Source: Rhizobium glycinendophyticum (GTDB taxonomy: Bacteria; Pseudomonadota; Alphaproteobacteria; Rhizobiales; Rhizobiaceae). From it: 64,000 nt of DNA. Numbering within the stretch: the first letter of the stretch is position 1; each line of letters opens with the position of its first letter. The position numbers and the translations under genes are program-made. The notes below the pieces were generated by a model, which was not told where the DNA came from, did no database searches, and was given only the letters and a program-made list of their open reading frames with translations. Below, piece by piece: positions 1 through 10,488 of this stretch. Location of the stretch: positions 248,001 through 312,000 of the forward strand of contig NZ_VFYP01000003.1 of NCBI RefSeq assembly GCF_006443685.1, in the 5' to 3' direction.

Positions 1-1749
1 CAGCCAACGGCGGATCTTGTGAAGGTCGCTAGCATCCACCTCTGTCTCTAGATCTCCGTGGAAGACCGTGACCGCATCCGTTGTGGTGTCGTGCAGCCCG
101 GCCAGAAAGACCGTATCCGCCGGGATGTTGAGCCCCTTCTGCCCGAGCCTTTGCCGCACCGCCGGATCGTTCAGAAGGCTCGCGAGCAGCCGCGCATTCA
201 CATCTCCCGCATGGCCGCCACAGGCACCGCAATGCAGGGCGCTGGCAAAGGGGTTGTTGACGACATTGGCCCCGTGACCGGCAAGCAGGACGAAGCGGGC
301 GAAGCCTTTGGTGAGCGACATGGCCCGCAACACGGTTTCGGCCGCAGCCGCCCGTGCTTCGATGTCGAGATGGGGCGAGAAGCGGGGGGCAGTATTGTCA
401 TACCCTTTTCCCTTGCCGAAGCCGAGCCCGTCGCGCAGGAGCTTGGTCACATAGACCGGGCCCATCGCCTCGACAAAGGCGAAGGACGATACGGCAGCGA
501 GTTTGAACCGACCCCAGGCCCGGATCGCCCGGGCGCTAAAGCGTGCCTGCCGATCAGCTTCGTCATCTGTGTCAACAGCCGTGCAGCTGAAAACCGAGGG
601 CTTGAGCAGCACTGGAAGCCGATGCTCGGCAACATCGGAGGCAAAGCCGCGATGGCTGACACCGAGCCCGAAGAAACCGGCAAAACCAAGTGTCCGGATG
701 CTTGGATCCACGCTTTCCAAACCCCGGCGGAAGACTTCCGAGCGGACGTCGATGCAGAATGCCGCCTGCAAGAATGGCCGCACTTCGGCCGCGGGCGTGG
801 ACGAGGCCGGCACCGACAGCATCTGCCCGAGACGCCGCTGCGCGGCCCGTTCCGCCGCCAGCTGCAAGACACCATCGATCACAGTTGTCTGGTCCGCGGA
901 AACCGGTGCGCAATGCGCCCGCCGGATGCTGCGCCAGTCGTTTTCGATGCCCGGTTGGTAGAGTGCATAGAGCGCCTCTTCAAAAACCAGCCGAACGGCC
1001 AGCAATTCGAGCACCGTCGTCTCTGTCCGCCCCTCCAGTTCCGCCTTCCACTGCAGGTGACGGGCATGTTGGGCCCAGCCGCCAAGACCGAGAAGCAATT
1101 GGTGAAAATAAGTGCCCGGATCGCGACCGAACCCGAGCCGGACAGCCGCCCGTTCGATCGCGCCCTGCGCCGTCTCCGGCGTCTCGGTGACGAACGCGCC
1201 GAAACCGGTCAGGCCGCAGATTTCGGGCGTGAGGTCATGAGTCGCGAAGGCGCGCCAGGCGGCATAGAGCCCATTGCGTGTTGAGGCAGCCCACAGTGCC
1301 TGTCCTTCGTCGAAGAAACCTGCGGCAAAATTACCGATGCGATCGGCGATCACGGCCGGCCAGTCCTGACCCGAATGGCGCGCCGCAAGCTCGGCCACCG
1401 TCGGCAGCGGTTGCAGCGGCCCCGTGTCTTCGGCGATGGCTGCCTTGAGTGCCGCCAGATCAAGCCCGCAACGGCTTGCCGAAATCGCGGACAGAAAATC
1501 GTCATCCGAAATTTCGCCAGCGGCGATCTTCTCGCGGTAATGCTTGCGGGGCAGTGCCAGCCGCACGCCACCGATCCGCTCGAGACGCGATGAAGTTGTC
1601 TCAAGGCTTTCGCCAATCTGGGCAAGGAAGGGATTGACGGCAACCGTGGCCGTCAGCGGCCAGGCAGGCGGGATGGCGCGGACAGCCTGTTCAGCCGCCT
1701 GTGCAAGAGCCTCGCCATGCAGGGTATCGACGGTGGTGAGATCGTTCAT
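1..1749 (-). CDS. dabA: DabA, inorganic-carbon transporter subunit (DUF2309), C-terminus cut by window edge
   Basis: Reverse-strand reading from ATG at 1749 stays open to base 1, giving 583 codons of a protein usually about 800 residues. It is a DUF2309/DabA protein, the cytoplasmic beta-carbonic-anhydrase-like subunit that couples an ion gradient to one-way hydration of CO2. Visible zinc-site motifs are CIDVRSE (Cys332, Asp334), GHG (His492) and LHCGACGGHAG (Cys507); the H-to-C spacing of 15 fits the zinc site described for the characterised family member. It follows dabB with a gap of only 4 bases, so the two are co-transcribed and translationally close. Frame and family are secure; the C-terminal part lies outside the window. 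Confidence 0.93.
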   Translation of the reverse strand, partial: MNDLTTVDTLHGEALAQAAEQAVRAIPPAWPLTATVAVNPFLAQIGESLETTSSRLERIGGVRLALPRKHYREKIAAGEISDDDFLSAISASRCGLDLAALKAAIAEDTGPLQPLPTVAELAARHSGQDWPAVIADRIGNFAAGFFDEGQALWAASTRNGLYAAWRAFATHDLTPEICGLTGFGAFVTETPETAQGAIERAAVRLGFGRDPGTYFHQLLLGLGGWAQHARHLQWKAELEGRTETTVLELLAVRLVFEEALYALYQPGIENDWRSIRRAHCAPVSADQTTVIDGVLQLAAERAAQRRLGQMLSVPASSTPAAEVRPFLQAAFCIDVRSEVFRRGLESVDPSIRTLGFAGFFGLGVSHRGFASDVAEHRLPVLLKPSVFSCTAVDTDDEADRQARFSARAIRAWGRFKLAAVSSFAFVEAMGPVYVTKLLRDGLGFGKGKGYDNTAPRFSPHLDIEARAAAAETVLRAMSLTKGFARFVLLAGHGANVVNNPFASALHCGACGGHAGDVNARLLASLLNDPAVRQRLGQKGLNIPADTVFLAGLHDTTTDAVTVFHGDLETEVDASDLHKIRRWL

Positions 1750-1753
1750 CGGT

Positions 1754-3358
1754 TCACTCCTGGACATGGGCGGTGGAAGGGGTGGCAAGGGAAGAAAAGC
1801 CGCCGGCTCTCGATCGTGGGACCTTCCAGCCCCCGAGCAACCGATCGAACAGCGCGTTGACATACAAGCCGTTGGATAAATGCACCCGCAGCCCGGCGGC
1901 AGCCGGATGATAGGCCCAGAGCGGGAAGAGCGCCTGGGCCACAGCAACCACGCCGAAGGTCACGACCGCGAGCACCATCAGTGTCCATTCGAGCGGCCCT
2001 GGCTGTGGGGTCGCCGGAAGGGTGCCGGCCATCAGCTGGTCGGCGCCGCGCTGCAGGGCGAAATAGGCGGTGGCAGCCGAGACGGAATAGAGCGAGGTCC
2101 GCCAGGTCAGCGCCCAAGGGGCCGCGTCCGCCAGACCCTGCGCGATCAGATAGGCCGTACCGAAGATCAGGATGGCGCCGAGCGCAAGCGCCTGGGGCGG
2201 CTTGTCGGAGAAGCCGAAGAGCACGCCAATCACCGCGTAGATGGCGAGGGCGAGAAGGAAGGCCCGGCGAACGGCACGAACATTCGGAATGGTAACCGGT
2301 CCAGGCCGCCGCGCCGAGGCTACCGTCTCGACCTGAGAGCCCGAGGCAAGGAAGGCATGGGCCTTGTAGAGCGAGTGGGCAACAATGTGGAGAAGCGCGA
2401 TCGGGAAGAGTGCCAGCCCGCATTGCAGGATCATGAAGCCCATCTGCGCGACCGTTGACCAAGCGAGCGAAGTTTTGACCGCCGATTGCGTCAGCATGAC
2501 GAGGCTTCCGAACAGCGCTGTGAAGCCCCCGACCATGACCAGCACCGCGAGTACCCCGGGCGCCTGCAGCATAACGTCGGCAAAGCGGATGAGAAGGAAA
2601 CCGCCCGCATTGACCACGCCGGCATGCAGCAGTGCAGAGACCGGCGTCGGTGTCTCCATAACTTCCGTCAGCCAGCCATGGGTGGGAAATTGCGCCGACT
2701 TGAGCAGGGCAGCGAGCGCCAGAAGGCCGGCAGCGGCGATCACCATGGGCTCGGTGGCGCCTTCGCGGGCAGTGGTGAGGATGAGGGATATGTCACCCGT
2801 CCCGAACGAAAGCCAAAGCAGCACAACCGCGCCGATCAGGGCGATATCACCCGTGCGCGAGACCACGAACTTCTTGCGTGCCGCCCGCTGCGCCGCGACC
2901 CGCTCCGGATAGAAGAGCAGCAGTTGGTGGAGGAGGAGACTGGTCGCGACCCAGCCGACGACAAGCTGCGCCAGCGTGCCTGCCTGAACAAGGAAAAGGA
3001 CGGCGGCTAGGGTCGCGGTCATCCAGCCGGTAAAGGCGCCTTGCCGGGCTTCACCGTCCAGGAAGGTGTTCGCATAGCGCAAGACCAGCCAGCCGATGAA
3101 GGATACCAGTCCCAGCATCACCAGGCTGCCGAGATCGACGCGAGACGCGAAGGTGAAAAAGCCGAGGCCGAGGACCGGGCTGGTCCCGGGTCCGAACTGC
3201 CAGAGCACGATCGCCGACGCGAGGGCGACCAGGAAACTCCCAAACGCTGCGGCCTCTGCTGTCTGAAGGGCGGTGCGCGGACGCAAACTCGGCTTGAGGA
3301 AACTGATCGCGGACGCGATCAGCAGCAGCAACGGGGCGAGAAGAGGCAAAGCGTACAT
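1754..3358 (-). CDS. dabB: DabB, NuoL-like membrane subunit of the DAB inorganic-carbon transporter
   Basis: About 534 residues of almost continuous membrane helices, homologous to the proton-pumping NuoL/MrpA subunits of complex I. The antiporter-type segment is clear: KSAQFPTHGW near 221-230 with the conserved Lys, then ETPTPVSALLHAG near 236-247. In DAB systems this subunit supplies the ion gradient that drives DabA. It is the promoter-proximal gene of the dabB-dabA pair. A GTG at 3361 lies directly before the ATG at 3358; a GGAG stands 8 and 11 bases upstream of them, so the start is uncertain by one codon. Pairing with DUF2309 makes DabB much more likely than an Nuo or Mrp subunit. Confidence 0.92.
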   Translation of the reverse strand: MYALPLLAPLLLLIASAISFLKPSLRPRTALQTAEAAAFGSFLVALASAIVLWQFGPGTSPVLGLGFFTFASRVDLGSLVMLGLVSFIGWLVLRYANTFLDGEARQGAFTGWMTATLAAVLFLVQAGTLAQLVVGWVATSLLLHQLLLFYPERVAAQRAARKKFVVSRTGDIALIGAVVLLWLSFGTGDISLILTTAREGATEPMVIAAAGLLALAALLKSAQFPTHGWLTEVMETPTPVSALLHAGVVNAGGFLLIRFADVMLQAPGVLAVLVMVGGFTALFGSLVMLTQSAVKTSLAWSTVAQMGFMILQCGLALFPIALLHIVAHSLYKAHAFLASGSQVETVASARRPGPVTIPNVRAVRRAFLLALAIYAVIGVLFGFSDKPPQALALGAILIFGTAYLIAQGLADAAPWALTWRTSLYSVSAATAYFALQRGADQLMAGTLPATPQPGPLEWTLMVLAVVTFGVVAVAQALFPLWAYHPAAAGLRVHLSNGLYVNALFDRLLGGWKVPRSRAGGFSSLATPSTAHVQE

Positions 3359-3462
3359 CACGGGGGCATCTCCGGTCTGGCGGCTCGGTAGCCGGCTGGA
3401 AACTTCACGGACCAGTTACCAGTCGGTGATCCCCAATAAAAATTCATTGTTTCTGAAAATTC

Positions 3463-3479
3463 GTTCTATTAAATAGAAC
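3463..3479. promoter_or_regulatory. Perfect palindrome before the LysR gene, candidate LysR operator
   Basis: GTTCTATT-A-AATAGAAC is an exact inverted repeat with 8-base arms around one central base. It contains a T-N11-A LysR-type core and ends one base before the LysR start codon. It lies in the 119-base divergent gap to dabB. The position suggests autoregulation by blocking the LysR gene and activation of dabBA. Confidence 0.6.
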
Positions 3480-3480
3480 T

Positions 3481-4386
3481 ATGTCGGAGCTGAACTATCA
3501 CCACCTGCGCTACTTTCGCGCCGTTGCCCATGATGGCAACCTGACCCGCACCGCAGAGCGGCTGAACCTGTCGCAATCGGCTTTGTCGATCCAGATCAAG
3601 AACCTGGAGGAACGGCTGGGCCATCCCCTTTTCGAGCGACGGGGCCGCCAGCTCTATCTCACCGAGGCCGGCCGCATCGCCCTCGACCATGCCGATACGA
3701 TCTTCTCTGCCGGCGAAGAGCTGGTGGAGACCCTCAAGGAGACCGGCCGTACCCGCCGCGCCATCCGCATCGGCGCGCTCGCCACCCTATCGCGCAACTT
3801 CCAGATGGAATTCCTCCGCCCGATCCTCGGCCGTTCCGATGTCGACATGATCCTGCGCTCCGGCAGCACCAGCGAACTGCTGGGGGCGCTCGAAAGCCTC
3901 AATCTGGATGTTGTCCTGCTCAACCAGGCGCCGATGGCAGATACGGTGACGCCCTTTGTCGCTCAGCATGTCTATCAGCAGCGCGTGAGCCTGATTGGCC
4001 GACCGGACTACGGACAAGAAGGCTCGGATCTCGCCGCCCTGCTCACCCGCCATCCGGTCATCCTGCCGACGCTCGAGAGCGGCGTGCGCTCGCAGTTCGA
4101 GGCCTTGGTCGAGCGGCTCGGGATCGTGCCGCAGGTGGCCGCGGAAGTGGACGACATGGCGATGATGCGTCTTCTGGCCCGTGAAGGAGCAGGCCTGGCC
4201 GTTCTGCCTCCAATCGTGGTCAAGGGCGAGCTGGAGAATGGCAGCCTCGTGGAATTCGATGCGCTGCCCGGCATGATCGAGAACTTCTATGCAGTCACCA
4301 CCCGACGCCGTTTCCCCAACCCGCTCGTTCGCCCTCTGCTTGAAGCGAGCCAGGCGTCCCGATCCGAAAGTGACCGTTCCGCGTAG
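3481..4386 (+). CDS. LysR-family transcriptional regulator, probable regulator of dabBA
   Basis: A 301-residue LysR protein. Residues 5-65 form the winged helix-turn-helix (NLTRTAERLNLSQSALSIQIKNL-type, then ERLGHPLFERRGR); the rest is the periplasmic-binding-protein-like effector domain. It is divergent from dabB with a shared gap that holds a palindrome. LysR genes are commonly found beside dab operons, where they respond to carbon supply; that role is inferred here from position only. It is not assignable to CbbR from sequence, and there are no Calvin-cycle genes nearby. Confidence 0.88.
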   Translation: MSELNYHHLRYFRAVAHDGNLTRTAERLNLSQSALSIQIKNLEERLGHPLFERRGRQLYLTEAGRIALDHADTIFSAGEELVETLKETGRTRRAIRIGALATLSRNFQMEFLRPILGRSDVDMILRSGSTSELLGALESLNLDVVLLNQAPMADTVTPFVAQHVYQQRVSLIGRPDYGQEGSDLAALLTRHPVILPTLESGVRSQFEALVERLGIVPQVAAEVDDMAMMRLLAREGAGLAVLPPIVVKGELENGSLVEFDALPGMIENFYAVTTRRRFPNPLVRPLLEASQASRSESDRSA

Positions 4387-4431
4387 TGCTGCCATGACAG
4401 CAGAGACAGATGAGACTGGAGAGGGGACAGC

Positions 4432-5424
4432 GTGCCAAAATCCATCGCCATTATCGGCGCAGGTATTGCAGGGCTGACACTCGGCAAGCGGCTTCAGACG
4501 CAGGCAAACGTCACGATCTTCGAGAAGAGCCGAGGCCTCGGTGGGCGCATGGCCAGTCGCCGACGCGAGAACTACGCCTTCGATCACGGCGCCCAGTATT
4601 TCACGGCCCGGTCAGAGCGGTTCAGGACGTTGGTAATCGAAGCCATGGTTGCGGGCAGCCTGGCAGAATGGCCAACCGCGGTCCCGAAGCTCACCGGCCC
4701 CGGCCATCTTGCAACTGACGCGAGGACCGGTGAGGCCCGTTACGTGGGCGCACCCGCCATGACCGGTCTAGCCAATCACATGGCTCGTGGACTGGAGATC
4801 CGAAGGGAAACCACCATCGGCTCCCTCGTTTCGGAAGAAAACGGCTGGCAGTTGCGGGATCAGGATCAGCGCGACCTCGGACGCTTCGATTTGGTGATGT
4901 CGACCGCGCCTGCCCCACAGACCGCCCGTCTTCTGCCTCAGGCCTTCAGCGGTCAAGCAGCTCTGGTCCAGGCCCGCCTGAGCGGCTGTTTCACTTTGAT
5001 GGTCGGCCTTGAATTTGCACCACAGCTGGGGTTTGAGGCGGCCCGCATCGACGACGAAATCCTGAGCTTCATGGCCGTCAACTCGACAAAACCCGGCAGA
5101 CCCAGGAAACCCGCCCTGGTAGTGCACAGCCGCAATGACTGGGCCGAGGCGAACCTTGAGAGCGACCAGAGCGCCGTGACCGAGCAGATGCTTGCGGCAC
5201 TCGAAAGCAGAACCGGCGTGAATTTTCGACAAGCGCCCTGGATAGACCTGCACCGCTGGCCCTTTGCCAATGTGGAACAGCCGGCGGGTGAGCCTTTCCT
5301 CTTTGATCCCGCGCTCTGCCTCGGTGCCTGCGGTGACTGGTGTATCGGCAACCGAGTCGAAGCAGCATTTCAGAGCGCTTCAGCGCTCGCCGATCTCCTG
5401 ACCAAGATTCTTGCAGAGGGTTGA
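4432..5424 (+). CDS. NAD(P)/FAD-dependent oxidoreductase (renalase / amine-oxidase-like)
   Basis: A 330-residue flavoprotein starting at GTG 4432. The N-terminus has the dinucleotide-binding fold, GAGIAG at 9-14, then the amine-oxidase pattern EKSRGLGGRM and a FDHGAQYF motif typical of renalase-like enzymes. The C-terminal GACGDWC stretch is the second FAD contact. It precedes the DUF3429 gene by 4 bases and lies just upstream of an ECF sigma/anti-sigma pair. Related FAD proteins recur in alphaproteobacterial photo-oxidative stress regulons, which makes a redox or membrane-repair role plausible. The substrate is unknown. Confidence 0.8.
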   Translation: MPKSIAIIGAGIAGLTLGKRLQTQANVTIFEKSRGLGGRMASRRRENYAFDHGAQYFTARSERFRTLVIEAMVAGSLAEWPTAVPKLTGPGHLATDARTGEARYVGAPAMTGLANHMARGLEIRRETTIGSLVSEENGWQLRDQDQRDLGRFDLVMSTAPAPQTARLLPQAFSGQAALVQARLSGCFTLMVGLEFAPQLGFEAARIDDEILSFMAVNSTKPGRPRKPALVVHSRNDWAEANLESDQSAVTEQMLAALESRTGVNFRQAPWIDLHRWPFANVEQPAGEPFLFDPALCLGACGDWCIGNRVEAAFQSASALADLLTKILAEG

Positions 5425-5428
5425 TACC

Positions 5429-5860
5429 ATGTACCAAAACCAGAGACTTTCCAGCCTGCTGACCTACGCCGGAGCTCTCCCGTTCTGGGCTCTGGCCCTC
5501 GGCCAATTCGCAGGTCTCGACCCTGTCTGGGCCTCTAGCGCCTTCATAGCCTATGGCACCGGCATTGCCTGTTTCATGGCCGGCACGATCTGGAGTCAGG
5601 CCCAGATCAAGCAGGCCAGGGGCGACGCATTCTTGCTGTTCAGCAATGCGGCGGCACTGGCCGCCATCGCAGCCCTCTTGCTTCATCACGTCATGCCGCT
5701 GCTCGCGTTAATCCTGCATTCGGCGCTCTTCATTGTCCTCTTTTTCGCCGACCAACGCATCCATCGTGACGGTGACCAACCGCGCTGGTATCTCGCCCTG
5801 CGACGCAATGTGACGGTGCTCGTCGTGATCGCTTATGGGGCTGCGACCCTGGCGATGTAA
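5429..5860 (+). CDS. DUF3429 family inner-membrane protein
   Basis: 143 residues with about five hydrophobic helices. I chose ATG at 5429; a TTG at 5411 in the same frame overlaps the preceding stop and is less likely. The family has no known activity. It follows the FAD oxidoreductase after 4 bases and is 88 bases before the ECF sigma gene. DUF3429 members often sit with FAD oxidoreductases and sigma factors in alphaproteobacteria, which hints at membrane stress defence, but nothing in the protein itself shows this. Confidence 0.75.
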   Translation: MYQNQRLSSLLTYAGALPFWALALGQFAGLDPVWASSAFIAYGTGIACFMAGTIWSQAQIKQARGDAFLLFSNAAALAAIAALLLHHVMPLLALILHSALFIVLFFADQRIHRDGDQPRWYLALRRNVTVLVVIAYGAATLAM

Positions 5861-5948
5861 TTTCTCTGTACCGCCTGTAAGAAGTGACCTGCTTCTGCGA
5901 CTATGCGCTTGTCGGCCGTATGAGCCATCAGGGGTTTGAGGACGGGGC

Positions 5949-6575
5949 ATGCAGGAACAGGTCGAAACCATGCACAGGTCCGATGGACAGGCAGCTGCCT
6001 TCCTCGCGGACGGGATCTATATCGGTGAACTGCGCGAACGCATGCTGAAATTCGCCGTCCTGCAATTGTCCGATCCGCAGATGGCAGAAGACGCAGTACA
6101 GGAAGCCCTCGCCGGAGCCTTGCGCAATTCCGCGGCCTTTGCCGGCCGCTCCGCTTTTCGGACCTGGGTGTTCGCCATCCTGCGCAACAAGATCGCCGAC
6201 CAGTTGCGTCACAAGAAGCGAGCCGCAAACCTCATCTCGATCCCGCTCGGTATGAATGAAGAAGACGAGACCGGCTATTTCGATGCCAGAGGTCATTGGT
6301 CGGTGGAACACCAGCCAAGTCACTGGGGCAATCCGGAGGCCGATCTGCTCGGCAAGGATTTCTGGCGTGTCTTCGAGACCTGTCTCGATCATCTGCCGCC
6401 GGATCAGGGCCGCGTCTTCATGATGCGCGAATTCGTCGAACTGGAAACCAGCGAGATCTGCGCGGAACTCGCCATCACCATCACAAATCTCCACGTATTG
6501 ATGCACCGGGCCCGCTTGCGGCTCCGCAATTGCCTCGAGGGACACTGGTTTGCACCGAAGGAGACGATGACATGA
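5949..6575 (+). CDS. ECF-type RNA polymerase sigma factor
   Basis: A 208-residue group-4 sigma factor. Region 2 is visible as DAVQEALAGAL followed by SAFRTWVFAILRNKIADQLRHKKR-type core and -10 recognition segments; region 4 starts at LPPDQGRVFMMREF and ends with a helix-turn-helix rich in Arg. A linker of about 40 residues (from MNEEDETGYF) joins them. Its TGA overlaps the ATG of the next gene, an anti-sigma factor, in an ATGA arrangement, so the two are translationally coupled. The inducing signal and target promoters cannot be read from the sequence. Confidence 0.9.
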   Translation: MQEQVETMHRSDGQAAAFLADGIYIGELRERMLKFAVLQLSDPQMAEDAVQEALAGALRNSAAFAGRSAFRTWVFAILRNKIADQLRHKKRAANLISIPLGMNEEDETGYFDARGHWSVEHQPSHWGNPEADLLGKDFWRVFETCLDHLPPDQGRVFMMREFVELETSEICAELAITITNLHVLMHRARLRLRNCLEGHWFAPKETMT

Positions 6576-6766
6576 TCAAATGCGAGGACGCGACCAGGCT
6601 CGCATCGGATCGGCTCGACCGAAAACTCTCTATGCGCGAGGGACTTGCCTTGCGACTGCACCTTCTCGGCTGCGACGGCTGTACGCAGTTCAGCCGGCAG
6701 ATGATCGCGATCCGCCGGATCAGTCGAACCTACGTCGAAACCGATGGCAGGAGCCGCGAAGACTGA
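6572..6766 (+). CDS. Small zinc-finger anti-sigma factor (zf-HC2 / ZAS type)
   Basis: Only 64 residues. The motif HLLGCDGC gives the H-x3-C-x2-C core of zinc-binding anti-sigma domains, preceded by a Cys near the start (IKCEDATRL). There is no membrane segment and no C-terminal sensor domain, so it would be a minimal soluble anti-sigma factor. Its ATG overlaps the sigma stop. It converges with pcaB, whose stop is the next base. Confidence 0.82.
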   Translation: MIKCEDATRLASDRLDRKLSMREGLALRLHLLGCDGCTQFSRQMIAIRRISRTYVETDGRSRED

Positions 6767-7816
6767 TCACGCCTCGCCAAGCCGCTCGACAGAGCCGAAA
6801 AGATCACCGGCGATGCGGGTCGACGCACCGGCGGCAATCGCCATTTGCGGCAGCAGCATCCATTCGAGTGTCCAGGCCGCCCCTGACCGCTCCTGCTCAT
6901 GCACCATCGACTGGTAAAGCCCCGAGATCTGGACGGCATTGAAACGAGCGAGCGTCACCAGCACTTCGGCCTTCACCGGATTGCGCTTGTGCGGCATGGC
7001 TGAGGACGCGCCGCCGCCGCCCAGAATGGCCGCTCCCGCATCGGCCATCAGCGCCAGGTCCTGTCCTGTCTTGCCGAGACTGCCAGTGATGCGGGCTAAA
7101 AGCCCGCCAAGCTCGGTGATGAGGCCGCGCTGGCTATGCCACTGTGACCGATCGGCAAGGCCGAGTTCTGCCGCGAGCCGTGCCCGCACGGGCACCGACA
7201 ATGTTCCCAGCTTTTCAAGAGTGCCGGCCGCACCGCCGAACTGAACCGGAAGCCCCGTCGCGGCAAACGCCGCGATTGCCTCACGGAGGTCGATCAGCGG
7301 CAAACGCCAAGCTGCGATCCGGTCGGCAACCGTGATCTCGATCGCCGCCTGCATACGCGTTTTACCCATCAATGGTTGCGCGCCAAACCGCGCTTCCAAG
7401 GCATCGAGCGCACCGATGATGTTAGCAAGCCGTCGCAATAGGATACGCAAGACTTCGGTCAGCCGCAGCATGAGGCAGCTGTCGATCGCATCCTGGCTGG
7501 TCGCGCCGAAATGCAGATGGGATGCTTCTTCACCCACAGCCGCCCGCCACTGCCGCACGAGATCCGGGATGACGACGCCATCCCGCGCGGTCGCCTGATT
7601 CAGTGCGTCGAAATCGGCTACAAAGTGCTCAGCAAGACCGGCAATCGCCTCGGCCGCCGCCTCCGGGATCAGCCCCACCTCGGCTTCAGCCTTGGCGAGC
7701 GCCACCTCAAAGGCGAGCATTGCCTGAAGTTCGGCGGCAGCGGAAAACTGCCCCGCCACCTCCTGATCACCCAGAAGGCCGGAGAGGATCGGATGATCGA
7801 AGGCGGATGCTGTCAT
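6767..7816 (-). CDS. pcaB: 3-carboxy-cis,cis-muconate cycloisomerase
   Basis: A 349-residue member of the fumarase/aspartase superfamily, with the signature ASSAMPHKRNP in the flexible catalytic loop. It lactonises 3-carboxy-cis,cis-muconate to 4-carboxymuconolactone in protocatechuate catabolism. I used ATG at 7816, which gives MTASAFDHP; an upstream in-frame start at 7840 overlaps pcaG by four bases and would add eight residues, so the exact start is open. It is the last gene of the pcaDCHGB operon. Confidence 0.93.
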   Translation of the reverse strand: MTASAFDHPILSGLLGDQEVAGQFSAAAELQAMLAFEVALAKAEAEVGLIPEAAAEAIAGLAEHFVADFDALNQATARDGVVIPDLVRQWRAAVGEEASHLHFGATSQDAIDSCLMLRLTEVLRILLRRLANIIGALDALEARFGAQPLMGKTRMQAAIEITVADRIAAWRLPLIDLREAIAAFAATGLPVQFGGAAGTLEKLGTLSVPVRARLAAELGLADRSQWHSQRGLITELGGLLARITGSLGKTGQDLALMADAGAAILGGGGASSAMPHKRNPVKAEVLVTLARFNAVQISGLYQSMVHEQERSGAAWTLEWMLLPQMAIAAGASTRIAGDLFGSVERLGEA

Positions 7817-7836
7817 GGGATCTCGCAAAAACGGTC

Positions 7837-8450
7837 TCAAATGTCGAAGAAGACCGTTTCCTTCTCTCCTTGCAGGTGAATGTCGAAGTGATAGGTCGAA
7901 CCGTCCCGCTGCGCAATCAGCGTGGGCACCCGCACCTTGTGCTCGATGCGCGCCAAGATCGGATCTTCGGCATTCGCCGCCTCTTCGTCGCCGAAATAGA
8001 GGCGCGTGTTGAGCCCGAGATTGATGCCACGCGCCACAATCCAGAATGAGATATGCGGCGCCATCAGCCGACCGTCGTTAAACGGGACGCGACCCGGTTT
8101 GATCGTCTCGAACAGATATTCGCCGGTCGAGAGATCGCAGGGGCAGCGCCCCCAGCCGGTGAAGTGCGGATCGGCACTGCCGCGCGTTTCGGAGGGGCTG
8201 TTGTAGAGCCCGCTCGCGTCCGCCTGCCAGATTTCGATCAGCGCATCCCTGAGCGGCGTGCCGGACCCGTCGATGACGTGTCCGGTGATCGTGATCCGTT
8301 CGCCACGGGTCTTTTCATTGACCATCGTAGTGCCGAGATCGACGGGATAGACGCCCGGTATTTCGGCGAAGTTGGGCGTCAGCCCGATATGCACATAGGG
8401 ACCAGCCGTCTGCGACGCGCTTTCCTTGAGGTAGCCGAGAGACTGGACCA

Positions 8451-8451
<1 letters not shown>
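7837..8451 (-). CDS. pcaG: Protocatechuate 3,4-dioxygenase, alpha subunit
   Basis: 204 residues of the intradiol dioxygenase fold. The alpha chain lacks the iron ligands and contributes to the substrate pocket: the region equivalent to the HxH of the beta chain reads MAPHISFWI. It pairs with PcaH to cleave protocatechuate between the hydroxyls. Its ATG overlaps the pcaH stop by one base (TGATG), so translation is coupled for stoichiometry. Confidence 0.95.
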
Positions 8452-9604
<1,153 letters not shown>

Positions 9605-9612
<8 letters not shown>

Positions 9613-10417
9613 GAGGTTGGTCTCCTGAAACGAGAGGCGAGAGGAAGGCCTCTATGACAGCGTTGAGCGCCTCCGGCTGCTCGACGCACGGGATATGGCC
9701 GGCATCCTTGATGACTTCGTAGCGGGCCGAAGGAATGAGCTTCGCAAGCGACAGCACCAGATCGGGTGGGGTTGCACCATCCTGATCACCGACGACGCAG
9801 AGGGTCGGCACGCTGATCTTCGTGGCAGCGACGGTGAAATCGGCGTCGCGGATGGCGGCGCAGGTGCCGGTATAGCCGGCCACCGGCTGGCGCAGCATCA
9901 TGTTGCGATAGCCCGGAAAGGCCGGATTGTCAGGCTCGCGGAACGAAGGCGTGAACCAGCGTTCCATCACGCCATCGACGATGCCCTCAAGCCCGCTCTC
10001 GTTGATTGCATTGATGCGGCTCGCCCACATTTCGAAGGTGCCGATCTTGTGGGCCGTATCGCAGAGGATCAGCGCCCGCACGAGATCGGGCCGGCGCGCA
10101 TAAAGCCCCTGCGCGATCAGCCCACCCACCGACAGACCGCAGATCACCGCCTGCCGCACATCGAGATGCTCAAGCAGACCGATGAGATCATCGACATGGT
10201 CATCAATCGAATAAGGCGTCTGACCGACGTCAGACAGGCCGTGGCCGCGCTTGTCATAGGTAAGCAGCGGATAGTCGCCGGCGAGCCGGACGAGCACGTC
10301 CCGCCAGATGCGGAAATCGGTGCCCAGCGAATTGATGAAGACGATAACCGGACGCTGCGCGGGCCCACCAATGACCTGGTAATGCAGCGTGACACCGTTG
10401 AGCTGAACGAATTGCAC
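9605..10417 (-). CDS. pcaD: 3-oxoadipate enol-lactonase
   Basis: 270 residues of alpha/beta hydrolase. The nucleophile elbow is GLSVGG (Ser96), followed by the acid region GDQDGATP and the catalytic His in DAGHIPCVEQP. I set the start at GTG 10417 because GGAGGG lies 7 bases upstream and the protein then begins at the family's usual point; a longer frame to 11053 only runs antisense through pcaQ. It hydrolyses the enol-lactone to 3-oxoadipate. First gene of the operon, transcribed away from pcaQ. Confidence 0.93.
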
Positions 10418-10488
10418 GAATTTTCCCTCCACTGACCCATATTGCTTAGGCAGTTTGGTTAGGTAAAATGATGTTTTCGGCGCAATCC

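Noticed and set aside
58..1284. 408-codon plus-strand frame at the left edge
   Set aside because: The minus strand encodes DabA with all zinc ligands; this is its shadow.
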